From: Candidatus Dormiibacterota bacterium
Lineage (GTDB): Bacteria; Chloroflexota; Dormibacteria; Dormibacterales; Dormibacteraceae
Assembly (NCBI GenBank): GCA_003151665.1
Contig: PLYD01000072.1
Location: forward strand, 8,047-45,908
Direction of reading: 5' to 3'
DNA: 37,862 nt
Part shown: positions 16,155 to 23,902 of the stretch, one piece after another
Layout: each line of letters starts with the position of its first letter
Position numbering within the stretch: the stretch's first letter is position 1
Notes under the pieces: generated by a model
Told to the model about the DNA's origin: nothing
Seen by the model: the letters and a program-made list of their open reading frames with translations, nothing else
The model's database searches: none
Translations under genes and position numbers: made by a program

Positions 16155-16160
16155 AGTATA
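16155..16160 (-). promoter_or_regulatory. -10 box (TATACT) for the MaoC-like gene
   Basis: A near-perfect -10 hexamer on the minus strand ends 9 bases before CTG 16145, with an ATGACC -35-like element 16 bases upstream. The same sequence read on the plus strand (TATAGC at 16157-16162) may serve the divergent GGDEF gene. Confidence 0.45.
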
Positions 16161-16219
16161 GCCCGAACAACCCTGCGGTCATGGGCGTTAACCTATGGCA
16201 ACTCAAAAAAGGGGGGTCA

Positions 16220-17356
16220 GTGCCTGATATAGCGAGCGTTCTGCTCGTGACTTCAATCCTGCTCGTCGTCGCGTTCGTCCTGCTGACCGTGTCTTTGATG
16301 CGTCTTCGCAGGACCACCCGGCAGCTTCAGGCCGCCCTTGCGGACGAGAGTGGCGCGCGAGATCGCGCCGGCCTCCTGCTGGCGATCGCGTCGGCTGTCA
16401 ACTCCTCGCTGGCGCTCGAGGAGGTGCTCAACGTCGCCTTGACGCACGCCGGTCGGATCATGGGGGCCGTCGCCGGCGCCATGTACCTGATGACCCCGGG
16501 CAGCAACGAGATGCGCCGGGAAGCCGAGTACAACCTTGCACCCCGGGCCAAGGGCCTGGTGCGGCACCTGGACGAAGAGCCTTTACGGACGGCCCTGACG
16601 GCGATGGGGCCGCAGGTGCTCAAGCTGGCAGAAGAAGCTTCGCCCACCCTTGAGGCGGGGGGCCACCCCCAACACGTTCTCGTGGTTCCAATGCAGCGGT
16701 CGGGTCAGCTGATGGGTGCGATGGAGCTCTACCTCAACGCATCGCGGGAGCTGACCGATGACCAGGCCGACCTGCTCAACGGTGTCGCCTCTCAGGGCGC
16801 CATCGCCATCCGGCACGCCCAGCTCTTTCAGGCGCAGGAGGAGAACGCCCTCACGGACGAGCTCACGAAGTTACCTAACCGGCGCGCCCTGGCCGAGCGG
16901 TACATCCAGGAGATGAACAGGGCGCGGCGCTATCACAAGAGCATCGCGTTCTTGATGATCGACCTCGATCACTTCAAGCAGGTCAATGACACGTACGGCC
17001 ATCTCGAAGGCGATGCTGTGCTGCACGAGCTGGCCAAGATCCTCACCTCTGGCGCAAGGGAATCAGACGTTTGCGCGCGCTACGGTGGCGAGGAGTTCGG
17101 CATCATCCTTCACGAGACGACTGAGCAGGGAGCGCGCACGCTGGCGGAGCGCATCCGTGCCAAGGTCGCTGCGGCGACGTTCCCCGGCGGGGTGAAGCTG
17201 TCCATCAGCATCGGCGTCGCCGCCACGGCCGAGCCCGCGCTGTTTACCACTCTGATGGAGCGTGCGGACCAGGCTCTCTATGCCGCCAAGCAAGGCGGGC
17301 GCAACCAGGTCCGCGTCGCGGACATGAAAACGGTACCGACGAAGCAGCACGCTTAG
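16220..17356 (+). CDS. membrane-anchored GAF-GGDEF diguanylate cyclase
   Basis: Makes cyclic di-GMP from two GTP. About 378 residues from GTG 16220, chosen because GGGGGG (16211-16216) precedes it and the first transmembrane helix (IASVLLVTSILLVVAFVLL) then opens the protein. ATG 16181 would add 13 residues. A GAF-like sensor domain lies at about residues 45-205 (LALEEVLNVALTHAGRIMGA, HVLVVPMQRSGQLMGAMELY). The GGDEF domain follows from DELTKLPNRRALAERY, with IDLDHFKQVNDTYGH, the active site RYGGEEF and KQGGRNQV. The product-inhibition I-site RESD lies five residues before GGEEF. It is therefore expected to be active and feedback-inhibited. Confidence 0.93.
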   Translation: MPDIASVLLVTSILLVVAFVLLTVSLMRLRRTTRQLQAALADESGARDRAGLLLAIASAVNSSLALEEVLNVALTHAGRIMGAVAGAMYLMTPGSNEMRREAEYNLAPRAKGLVRHLDEEPLRTALTAMGPQVLKLAEEASPTLEAGGHPQHVLVVPMQRSGQLMGAMELYLNASRELTDDQADLLNGVASQGAIAIRHAQLFQAQEENALTDELTKLPNRRALAERYIQEMNRARRYHKSIAFLMIDLDHFKQVNDTYGHLEGDAVLHELAKILTSGARESDVCARYGGEEFGIILHETTEQGARTLAERIRAKVAAATFPGGVKLSISIGVAATAEPALFTTLMERADQALYAAKQGGRNQVRVADMKTVPTKQHA

Positions 17357-17384
17357 CGGCTCTCTCAGCGGTTCCCTGGGTCTC

Positions 17385-17390
17385 TAGAGT
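17385..17390 (+). promoter_or_regulatory. candidate -10 box (TAGAGT) for the Nudix gene
   Basis: TAGAGT ends 7 bases before GTG 17398; the gap has no Shine-Dalgarno, which fits a leaderless mRNA. Confidence 0.35.
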
Positions 17391-17397
17391 TGGCCAA

Positions 17398-17958
17398 GTG
17401 ACCCATTACTGCGTCAACTGTGGCGCCGAGCTCGTTGCGCGCGTGGTCGAAGGTCGGCAGGTCGAGGGCTGTCCCAACGACGATTTCGTGCTTTGGCACG
17501 ACCCCAAGGTGACGACCGCCGTGGTGGTCGAGGTCGATGGCGGAATTTTGCTGGGACGCCGGGCGATCGAGCCGGGTCTCGGCCAGTGGTGCCTGCCCGG
17601 TGGATTCGTCAATGACGATGAGGACCCTTGGGATGCGGCGGCTCGCGAATGCTTGGAAGAGATCTGCGCGCGGGTGGAGATGACGCGCCTCATCGGGGTC
17701 TACCACATCGCCAAGCGAACGGCTCCCAGCATGATTGGAATCGCTTATCAGGCGAGACTTGCCGCCGGTGGCCGGCCGGCTCCCGGCCGGGAGATGCTCG
17801 AGGTGGGGGTGTTTTCGCTCGATTCGCTGCCACCACTTGCGTTCCCGAGCCACGGCAAGGTGGTGGCCGAATATGTCGCGCGCATCAGCCCGGCGACAGG
17901 TCGGATGCTACGTCCCCGGCGCGGGCGGAGGCAGGGGGACCTCGGAGGGCGGGCGTAG
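17398..17958 (+). CDS. Nudix hydrolase with degenerate N-terminal zinc ribbon
   Basis: 186 residues. An N-terminal ribbon (YCVNCGAEL, then GCPNDDF) is followed by a Nudix fold. The Nudix box is complete: GGFVNDDEDPWDAAARECLE followed by EICARV, with the REcLEE metal-binding glutamates. The ribbon resembles NADH pyrophosphatase and ADP-ribose-type Nudix enzymes, but the fourth cysteine is replaced (CPND instead of CPxC), so zinc binding is uncertain. The substrate is probably a nucleoside diphosphate linked to another group. The basic tail of about 20 residues overlaps the 3' end of the convergent MFS gene by 51 bases. Confidence 0.87.
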   Translation: MTHYCVNCGAELVARVVEGRQVEGCPNDDFVLWHDPKVTTAVVVEVDGGILLGRRAIEPGLGQWCLPGGFVNDDEDPWDAAARECLEEICARVEMTRLIGVYHIAKRTAPSMIGIAYQARLAAGGRPAPGREMLEVGVFSLDSLPPLAFPSHGKVVAEYVARISPATGRMLRPRRGRRQGDLGGRA

Positions 17959-19128
17959 GGGCTCGGCGTGGAACGCGGCCATCACGAGTGCCAGGACCAT
18001 CGCGACCCCGGCACAAGCGGTGAAGCCGGCGGCGTAACCGTACGACTGGATGATCGGCCCGAATGCCAGCGGGCCGGCAGCCAAACCGAGGAACAGCACC
18101 GTCCCATACGCACCCATCGCCACCCCGCGGGTGGACCCGATGGACAGGTCGCCGAACACGACTCCGATGGCCACGTAAACCGTGGCGACGAAGGGTGTGG
18201 CGATCACCAGCAAGACCACCGGCGCCAAGAACCCGCTGAGGTGGCCGAGCACGATCGCCGCCACCGACCAGACCATCACGCCGACGAACACGATCGGCCA
18301 CCGATGCTTCGCTCGGTCTACGAGCCTTCCGCCAGGGATGCGGGCCAGGCCGTTGGCGACTGCCTGAATTGCCAGCATCAGTCCGATCCGTGAGTTCGAT
18401 AACCCCAGGCTTTCCTTGCCGAAGATCGGCAGGAACGCGCCAACGGTTCCCCAGGCGAGCGTCGCTGCCAGGAGTCCAACCACTACGGGGCCGAACGAAC
18501 GCTGCGCGATGAGCGCCCGCAGAGGTTTCATGAAGGTGAGCCGCTGGCTCGACTGCGGCGCAGTGCTGGCTGCCATGGCGCCGGGGATCGCGAACACGAG
18601 CACCGCAGTCGTCACCGCGATGTCCGTGCGCAGATCGATCCACTGGAGCAACAGACCGGCGATGGACGGGCCGATGAAAAACCCGGCCTGCATCGAGAAC
18701 GTGAGCCAACCCATTGCCCGCCCCAGCCGGTTGCTCGGCACGAGTGCGGTGACTGCGCTGAACAGCGCGGCTTGCTGGGCGCCTGAGCCCAATCCGCCGA
18801 CGATCTGCCATAAGAACAACGGCGCCACCGTCGTGGCTTCGGCCATGGCCAGCTGAGAGACGGCCGCAATGATGAAGGAGACAACCAGCAGCGTCCTCGT
18901 GCCAAAGCGATCGATGAGGACTCCCGCAGGCATCGACAGGAGAGCGGCGGCAAGGGTCGCGACCGAGAACAGCGCACCGACCTGGAAGCGATCGGCGCCG
19001 AGCTCGTGCGCATAGAGCGGCACCGTGAGACCACGCGCGGACAGCGCCGCGAAAGAAGCGCCGGCCGCGAGGTAGATCGCCAGGGTTCGCCGCGAATTCG
19101 GGACACCCAGCCGCACGGCACCTAACAT
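17908..19128 (-). CDS. major facilitator superfamily transporter
   Basis: 406 residues from ATG 19128, about 12 transmembrane helices. The family motif A between helices 2 and 3 is seen as GVLIDRFGTRTLL, and its second-half echo as GGRLVDRAKHRWP. Other glycine-rich helices are WQIVGGLGSGAQQAALFSA and GYAAGFTACAGVAMVL. The sequence looks like the drug/metabolite proton antiporter group. The substrate cannot be read. A longer reading frame to 19542 exists but would cross the decayed cyclase on the other strand and adds no MFS sequence. The Pro-rich C-terminal tail (PPSEVPLPPPAPGT) overlaps the Nudix gene end. Confidence 0.9.
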   Translation of the reverse strand: MLGAVRLGVPNSRRTLAIYLAAGASFAALSARGLTVPLYAHELGADRFQVGALFSVATLAAALLSMPAGVLIDRFGTRTLLVVSFIIAAVSQLAMAEATTVAPLFLWQIVGGLGSGAQQAALFSAVTALVPSNRLGRAMGWLTFSMQAGFFIGPSIAGLLLQWIDLRTDIAVTTAVLVFAIPGAMAASTAPQSSQRLTFMKPLRALIAQRSFGPVVVGLLAATLAWGTVGAFLPIFGKESLGLSNSRIGLMLAIQAVANGLARIPGGRLVDRAKHRWPIVFVGVMVWSVAAIVLGHLSGFLAPVVLLVIATPFVATVYVAIGVVFGDLSIGSTRGVAMGAYGTVLFLGLAAGPLAFGPIIQSYGYAAGFTACAGVAMVLALVMAAFHAEPLRPPSEVPLPPPAPGT

Positions 19129-19143
19129 AGCGGCGCGCTCGTC

Positions 19144-19964
19144 TTGATCCTGAGCCCGAGCGGCGTGATGAACGGCCCCTTGTTCGCGGCCCAGGACCAG
19201 TTGTTCCCCGCGCCGAAGCCGGATCAGAGCATCACGTTCATCGCGCTTGACCAGTCGTCCCTGGCGGCCGTCGGCACCTTGGCCAACGCGGATCACGCCA
19301 GGGTCATCACCTATCTGACGAGCCTTCACCCGTCGGTGATCCTCTACGACTTTCCACTCGACAGGCAAACGGCGCCGGACACCGAGGACCCGAAGCACCC
19401 AATCAACACCAACACTCCACTGGTAGAGACAAATACGTTGGCGACGAGGTGGTGGCGTTATGGAATGCTCCGGCCAACCAACCCAATCACGCGCTGCTGG
19501 CCCCGCGTTGTGCGTACGACCTGATCGCCCAGGCCTCAGCACTCGAGGCGAAGCTCGTCGAACATGGCCTGCCGCCCGTAAGCTGGGGCATCGGCATCAA
19601 CACCGGCCCGGCGGTGGTGGGAAACATGGGAAGCAAGGATCGCCTGCAGTACACAGCCCTCGGAGACACCGTGAACACGGCCGCGCGCTTCTGCAGCGCG
19701 GCCCCGGCCTTCAACATCCTCGTCGGCTGGCCGACGTTTGAGGCGTGCTCCGAGTACGTAGCCGTCGACGAGATGCCAGGCCTTCAGCTCAAGGGCAAAT
19801 CGGCCGAGAAATTCCGCGTCTTGAGAGTGAGCGCGGTCCGTGAGCATCGCGAAGCCCAGTGGGTGCCGATCCCGACCGAGGCGGCCGTCGAGTCCTACGA
19901 GACGTTCAAGCTGCGTTACGCCCAGCAATCAGTTTTCGCGGCGGCTCAAGGAGCAGGGACGTGA
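19144..19964 (+). pseudogene. decayed CHASE2-adenylate cyclase (internal deletion and frameshift)
   Basis: The first part (19144 to about 19420) encodes a CHASE2-like stretch (DQSITFIALDQSSLAAVG, SVILYDFPLD) that aligns with residues about 55-112 of the intact cyclase at 29638-31905. From about 19421, in a different frame, comes the cyclase end: RDKYVGDEVVALWNAP, WGIGINTGPAVVGNMGS, LQYTALGDTVNTAARF, LQLKGKSAEKFR. Relative to the intact paralogue roughly 420 residues are missing between these parts, including the membrane helices and the first metal-binding Asp (DVRGFT). The N-terminal transmembrane helix is also missing. A GTG at 19449 could yield a 171-residue fragment but not an active enzyme. 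The stop overlaps the sirtuin start (GTGA). Confidence 0.82.
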
Positions 19965-20704
19965 CGGTCGAGCGAGCTGCCGAGCTGCTATCGGCTGCTC
20001 GCAAGGGCGTGGCCTTCACGGGCGCAGGGGCGTCGGCCGAAAGCGGCATCCCGACCTTTCGGGGCGTGGGCGGGCTATGGACCCAGTACGACCCGGTCAA
20101 GGTCGCTTCGATCGACTCCTTCATGCAGGATCCGACCGCCTACTGGATGGTGTCGAAGGAGCGAGGTGCGATCGCGCTCGCCGCGCGACCCAACCCTGGA
20201 CATTTGGCGCTGGTAGCGCTCGAGGCCGCAGGTGTTCTAGTCGCGATAGTGACGCAGAACACCGATGGCCTCCACCAGGCCTCGGGTAGCCGGAGTGTGG
20301 TCGAGGTTCACGGGTCGAGTCGCACCGTGCAGTGCCTCGACTGCGGGATTCGGGAGTCACGAGCCGTCGTTCAGGCCAGGCTGGCGGTACAAATGCCACC
20401 TCTATGCAAATCCTGTGGAGGCACGCATCTCAAACCGACTGTCGTGTTGTTTGGTGAGCCGATGCCAGTGGCGGCCATGCATGAGGCGTTGGCTCTGGCA
20501 CAAAGCGCTGACGTCATGCTCATCGTCGGCTCGTCACTCGTGGTGCACCCCGCCGCCGACATTCCGCTGGCTGCGGTGCGTTCCGGCGCAACGCTGATCA
20601 TCGTCAACGCCGAACCGACGCCCTTCGACTCACTTGCAGAAGTTGTGATCCACGGACGAGCGGGCGAGGTGCTGCCGGAAATCCTTAGCTTGCTACGTGC
20701 GTGA
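19961..20704 (+). CDS. cobB: NAD-dependent protein deacylase (sirtuin)
   Basis: 247 residues from GTG 19961. Removes acetyl or other acyl groups from lysine using NAD+. All sirtuin motifs are visible: FTGAGASAESGIPTFRG (NAD site), TQNTDGLHQ, catalytic His117 in EVHGSS, two zinc Cys pairs (CLDC at 125-128, CKSC at 149-152), KPTVVLFGEPMP, IVGSSLVVHPA and IVNAEPTPFD. GTG overlaps the stop of the decayed cyclase, so it was once coupled to a cyclase and may now depend on read-through from that remnant. Its 3' end overlaps the convergent birA by 20 bases. Confidence 0.95.
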   Translation: MTVERAAELLSAARKGVAFTGAGASAESGIPTFRGVGGLWTQYDPVKVASIDSFMQDPTAYWMVSKERGAIALAARPNPGHLALVALEAAGVLVAIVTQNTDGLHQASGSRSVVEVHGSSRTVQCLDCGIRESRAVVQARLAVQMPPLCKSCGGTHLKPTVVLFGEPMPVAAMHEALALAQSADVMLIVGSSLVVHPAADIPLAAVRSGATLIIVNAEPTPFDSLAEVVIHGRAGEVLPEILSLLRA

Positions 20705-21308
20705 CGCTGCCGGCGCTCACCACCGCGCCGTCGACGATCAGCTCGCCATGCTCGTTGATGTCCTGGGCTAGGCCTTCGAAGGCGCGATCCGGCAGCTGCA
20801 CGCGCACCTTCCTGCCGATCGTGTCCGACAGCTCTCGCCACCGTGCCAGCACATCTTTCGGGGGCGCTGAGCTCCACACGTCGACGGCGCCCCGGAGCCG
20901 TGCGAGCAGCCCGTCCCGAGGCTGATTCAAGCTGGCACCGCCCTCGGGTGCCCACGTGAGATTGATACCGATCCCACAGACCGCCTTTGCGGTCGTGGCC
21001 TCGACCAGAATGCCGCCCACTTTGCGTCCGCCAAGGAGCAGGTCGTTGGGCCACTTCAGCCGCACTCCCTGCTCGCAGGCTTCAGCCGCCGCCACCCCGG
21101 CAGCCAGGCTCAGCAGCGGGTTCGGCGCGAGCACGAATGAGACCAGCAGCGCGGTGCCGGGTGGCGCCTCCCATCGGTGCTCGAGGCGCCCGCGCCCCGC
21201 TGTCTGGTGGTCGGCGACCACGACCGAGCCGAGCGGGAGGTCGCGAGCCACATCCTGGGTGGAGGCCACCGACTCGAGGTGGACGACTTGCGCCTCATCT
21301 GCTGCCAT
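20685..21308 (-). CDS. birA: biotin--[acetyl-CoA-carboxylase] ligase
   Basis: 207 residues, the catalytic and C-terminal domains without the N-terminal DNA-binding domain of E. coli BirA, so it is not a biotin repressor. It makes biotinyl-AMP and attaches biotin to carboxyl carrier proteins. Motifs are ADHQTAGRGRLEHRWEAPPG (ligand loop), VRLKWPNDLLLGGRKVGGIL, and GIGINLTW. The C-terminal SH3-like part (ELSDTIGRKVRVQLPD, GELIVDG) is present. A likely target is the carboxylase whose carboxyltransferase lies at 37410-37862. A TACCGT box lies 6 bases before ATG 21308. Confidence 0.94.
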   Translation of the reverse strand: MAADEAQVVHLESVASTQDVARDLPLGSVVVADHQTAGRGRLEHRWEAPPGTALLVSFVLAPNPLLSLAAGVAAAEACEQGVRLKWPNDLLLGGRKVGGILVEATTAKAVCGIGINLTWAPEGGASLNQPRDGLLARLRGAVDVWSSAPPKDVLARWRELSDTIGRKVRVQLPDRAFEGLAQDINEHGELIVDGAVVSAGSVTHVAS

Positions 21309-21333
21309 TCATCGACGGTAACGCCTACGCCGG

Positions 21334-21339
21334 TAAGCT
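21334..21339 (+). promoter_or_regulatory. candidate -10 box (TAAGCT) before the F420 cassette
   Basis: TAAGCT ends 9 bases before ATG 21349 of the small membrane protein that heads fgd-cofC-cofE-cofD. A GGTGGGG lies in the gap and could act as a weak ribosome site. Confidence 0.35.
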
Positions 21340-21348
21340 GGTGGGGCG

Positions 21349-21534
21349 ATGAAGCTCCACCGCGCTGTCACGCTGGTGGCCATGATGTTGCTCGCGGTTG
21401 GCGCACTTGCGCTGCTCCTGATCAGCGGGATCGCCAACTTCGACAGCCACTCTCTCATCGCTCTGGTCGTGGTCGTGATCGCCGCTGCGGCCGGCGGCAT
21501 CGGCTTCAGCTGGAAGCGCTACTACAAGCGCTGA
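21349..21534 (+). CDS. small two-helix membrane protein
   Basis: 61 residues with two hydrophobic helices (about residues 7-27, LVAMMLLAVGALALLLISG, and 36-53, LIALVVVVIAAAAGGIGF) and basic ends (MKLHR, WKRYYKR). I do not recognise a family. It is the first gene of the F420 cassette; the fgd ATG comes 12 bases after its stop. Its function is unknown. Its own -10-like box and clean reading frame support it as a real gene. Confidence 0.6.
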   Translation: MKLHRAVTLVAMMLLAVGALALLLISGIANFDSHSLIALVVVVIAAAAGGIGFSWKRYYKR

Positions 21535-21546
21535 GGATTGAACAAG

Positions 21547-22545
21547 ATGCTCCGGCTTGGTTACAAAGCCTCGGCCGAACAGTTCGCCCCCCGCCCACTG
21601 CTCGACTTCGCAGTTGCCGCAGAGGAGCGTGGTTTCGACAGCGTGTTCGTCAGCGATCACTTCCAGCCGTGGCGCCACTCCGACGGCCATGCGCCCTTCG
21701 CTTTCGCGTGGCTGGCGGCGACAGGCGAGAGAACCAAGCGCGTCGCGCTCGGAACCTCGGTCGCGACGCCAACCTTTCGCTACCACCCGGCAGTCGTCGC
21801 GCAAGCCTTCGGCACGCTTGGCTCGCTGTACCCGGATCGCATGATCCTCGGCGTCGGCACGGGCGAGCACCTGAACGAGGGAGCCCTCGGCATCCAGTGG
21901 CCTGACAACAAGGAGCGATTCGCCCGGCTGCGCGAGGCGGTGCGCCTCATCAAACAGCTGTGGACAGAGGAGCTCGTGACCTTCGACGGCGAGTACTACC
22001 ACACGCGCAACGCCACGATCTACGACAAGCCCGACAAGCCGATCCCGATCTACGTTGGCGCGGGAGGACCGCAGGTGGCGAAGTTCGCGGGGCGCGCCGG
22101 CGACGGTTTGATTTGCACCTCAGGCAAGGGCATGGAGCTTTACTCCGAGCAGCTGCTGCCATCTTTTGCCGAAGGCGCGACCGAGTCGGGTCGCGACGCC
22201 GCCGGCCTCGACAAGATGATCGAGGTCAAGGTCTCTTACGACACCGACCGCGAACGCGCGATGGAGGACACGAAGATCTGGGCCGCGCTGGCTCTTCCTG
22301 CCGATGCGAAGGCCGGCATCGACGATCCGCGCGAGATGGAGCGCCTGGCGCGCGAAGTTGAGAACGTCGCGCATCGCCGCTGGCTCGTTTCGAATGATCC
22401 GGACGAACACCTGGAGCAGCTACGCCCATACATCGAGCTGGGGTTCAACCACCTTGTCTTTCATGCGCCGGGCAACGACCAGGCGCGCTTCCTCGAGCTT
22501 TACGGTTCGCAGATCCTGCCTCGGATTCGCGCTCGATGGGGCTGA
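21547..22545 (+). CDS. fgd: F420-dependent glucose-6-phosphate dehydrogenase
   Basis: 332 residues. Oxidises glucose-6-phosphate to 6-phosphogluconolactone and reduces F420, supplying reduced F420 to other enzymes. The sequence follows mycobacterial FGD1 closely: [13 protein letters not shown] (Glu11 = FGD1 Glu13), SDHFQPWRH (His38 and Trp42 = FGD1 His40 and Trp44), [24 protein letters not shown] and NHLVFHAPG. The ATG at 21547 is preferred to TTG 21538 because the GAGG at 21533-21536 is well spaced from it. The end overlaps cofC. Generic F420-dependent hydroxymycolate-type paralogues are less likely given the conserved catalytic set. Confidence 0.94.
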   Translation: MLRLGYKASAEQFAPRPLLDFAVAAEERGFDSVFVSDHFQPWRHSDGHAPFAFAWLAATGERTKRVALGTSVATPTFRYHPAVVAQAFGTLGSLYPDRMILGVGTGEHLNEGALGIQWPDNKERFARLREAVRLIKQLWTEELVTFDGEYYHTRNATIYDKPDKPIPIYVGAGGPQVAKFAGRAGDGLICTSGKGMELYSEQLLPSFAEGATESGRDAAGLDKMIEVKVSYDTDRERAMEDTKIWAALALPADAKAGIDDPREMERLAREVENVAHRRWLVSNDPDEHLEQLRPYIELGFNHLVFHAPGNDQARFLELYGSQILPRIRARWG

Positions 22546-23168
22546 CGGAAGATCGCGTAGGCGAAGGCAAGGCTTCGGGCGCGTGGGTCATCGTGCTGGT
22601 CAAAGATCTGGATCAGGCCAAGCAGCGGCTGGGCGACGTGCTCGACGCAAAGGCGCGCCGAGAGCTCGCTCTTCGCAATGCGGAGCGAGCGATTCGCGCG
22701 GCCGCTGCCGGTGATCATCGCCTGGTCATAGGCGGCAGCGCGGAAGTCAAAGACATCGCGGAGCGTCTCGGCGTGGAGGCCGTGATCGAGAGGAAGCAGC
22801 AAGGCCAGAACGTGGCCGCGAAGCTGGGTATCGCCCATGCGCTCAAGAGCAAGGCCCAGGCCGTCCTCATCCTTTCGAGCGACCTGCCGCTGGTGACGCC
22901 GCAGTCGGTAAAGGACATGCTCGACGTCGCCGGCCGCCTCGCGCCACCGGCGGTGGTGGCTGCGCCGGCACTGGGGCGCGGCGGCACCAACGCCCTGTAC
23001 ATCAGCCCTCCGGACGCGATCTCACTGCACTTCGGCGAGGACTCGCTGACTGCTTTCCGCCGTGAGGCCGAGACGAAGGGCGTCAACTTCGCCGTCCACA
23101 AGTCGGACGCGATGGCTCTGGACCTCGATGAACCCGAAGATCTCGAGCACGCGCGGCGCATGGATTGA
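22536..23168 (+). CDS. cofC: 2-phospho-L-lactate (or PEP) guanylyltransferase
   Basis: 210 residues. Activates 2-phospholactate, phosphoenolpyruvate or 3-phosphoglycerate with GTP for F420 synthesis. Visible features are [17 protein letters not shown] (GTP-binding N-terminus), [15 protein letters not shown] (metal-binding Asp), [27 protein letters not shown] and [11 protein letters not shown], all typical of CofC/FbiD. ATG 22536 lies 10 bases inside the end of fgd. Its TGA overlaps the TTG of cofE (TTGA). Which three-carbon acid it uses cannot be read from sequence. Confidence 0.93.
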   Translation: MGLTEDRVGEGKASGAWVIVLVKDLDQAKQRLGDVLDAKARRELALRNAERAIRAAAAGDHRLVIGGSAEVKDIAERLGVEAVIERKQQGQNVAAKLGIAHALKSKAQAVLILSSDLPLVTPQSVKDMLDVAGRLAPPAVVAAPALGRGGTNALYISPPDAISLHFGEDSLTAFRREAETKGVNFAVHKSDAMALDLDEPEDLEHARRMD

Positions 23169-23902
23169 GGCGCTACGAGCTCCTCGGCGTTGACGGCATG
23201 CCTGAGATTGCGGCTGGTGACGATCTCGCGCAGCTCATCGCCTCTCGCGTCAGCCTGGAGGCGAACGACATCGTGGTCGTGGCGCAAAAAGTGGTGTCCA
23301 AGGCTGAGGGTCGCACCCGCGACCTGGCCACTGTCACCGCGAGCGATGAGGCGATTCGGCTGGCCCCGCATCTGGTGGCCGCGCCCGACCCGCGCTTTGT
23401 TCAGGTGGTGCTCGACGAGAGCGTGCGGATCCTGCGAACCGAGCGCGTCCTGATCACGCAGACGCGTCACGGTTTCGTGTGCGCCAACAGTGGAGTCGAT
23501 CAATCAAACATCCCGGGCTCGGAGGTGGTGACCCTTCTTCCTGTCGACCCTGATGCAAGCGCTGAGCATCTTCGCGCCCGGCTGCACGAGATCACAGGGG
23601 TGACGCCTGCGGTCATCGTGTCCGATACGTTCGGCCGTCCATGGCGACTCGGGATTGTCAACGTAGCCCTTGGTGTGGCCGGGATGCCGGCACTCATCGA
23701 TATGCGGGGGCGCACCGACGATGCGGGCCGTGAGCTGCACGCGACGGTGCTCGCCGTTGCCGACGAGGTGGCAGCGGCCTCAGGCCTTGTGATGGGGAAG
23801 ACGCGCCGGACGCCAGTCGTGATCGTCCGCGGCCTGGACCTGCATGGGACTGGCAGCGGACGTGAGCTGATCCGGCCGGCTGCGGAAGATCTCTTCCGAT
23901 GA
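23165..23902 (+). CDS. cofE: coenzyme F420-0:L-glutamate ligase
   Basis: 245 residues from TTG 23165, which overlaps the cofC stop. Adds L-glutamates to F420-0 using GTP. Visible motifs are DIVVVAQKVVSKAEGRT, RILITQTRHGF-like (RVLITQTRHGFVCANSGVD), ITGVTPAVIVSDTFGRPWR and VPALIDMRGRTDDAGREL-like blocks. It is a single-domain enzyme like archaeal CofE. The C-terminal FMN nitroreductase domain fused in actinobacterial FbiB, needed there for dehydro-F420 reduction and long tails, is absent. That domain could be encoded elsewhere. Its end overlaps cofD by 4 bases. Confidence 0.94.
   Translation: MRRYELLGVDGMPEIAAGDDLAQLIASRVSLEANDIVVVAQKVVSKAEGRTRDLATVTASDEAIRLAPHLVAAPDPRFVQVVLDESVRILRTERVLITQTRHGFVCANSGVDQSNIPGSEVVTLLPVDPDASAEHLRARLHEITGVTPAVIVSDTFGRPWRLGIVNVALGVAGMPALIDMRGRTDDAGRELHATVLAVADEVAAASGLVMGKTRRTPVVIVRGLDLHGTGSGRELIRPAAEDLFR

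Noticed and set aside
19129..19542. Extension of the MFS gene upstream to 19542 on the minus strand
   Set aside because: The added 138 residues are not membrane-like and lie antisense to the clear CHASE2-cyclase remnant; ATG 19128 starts a normal MFS protein.
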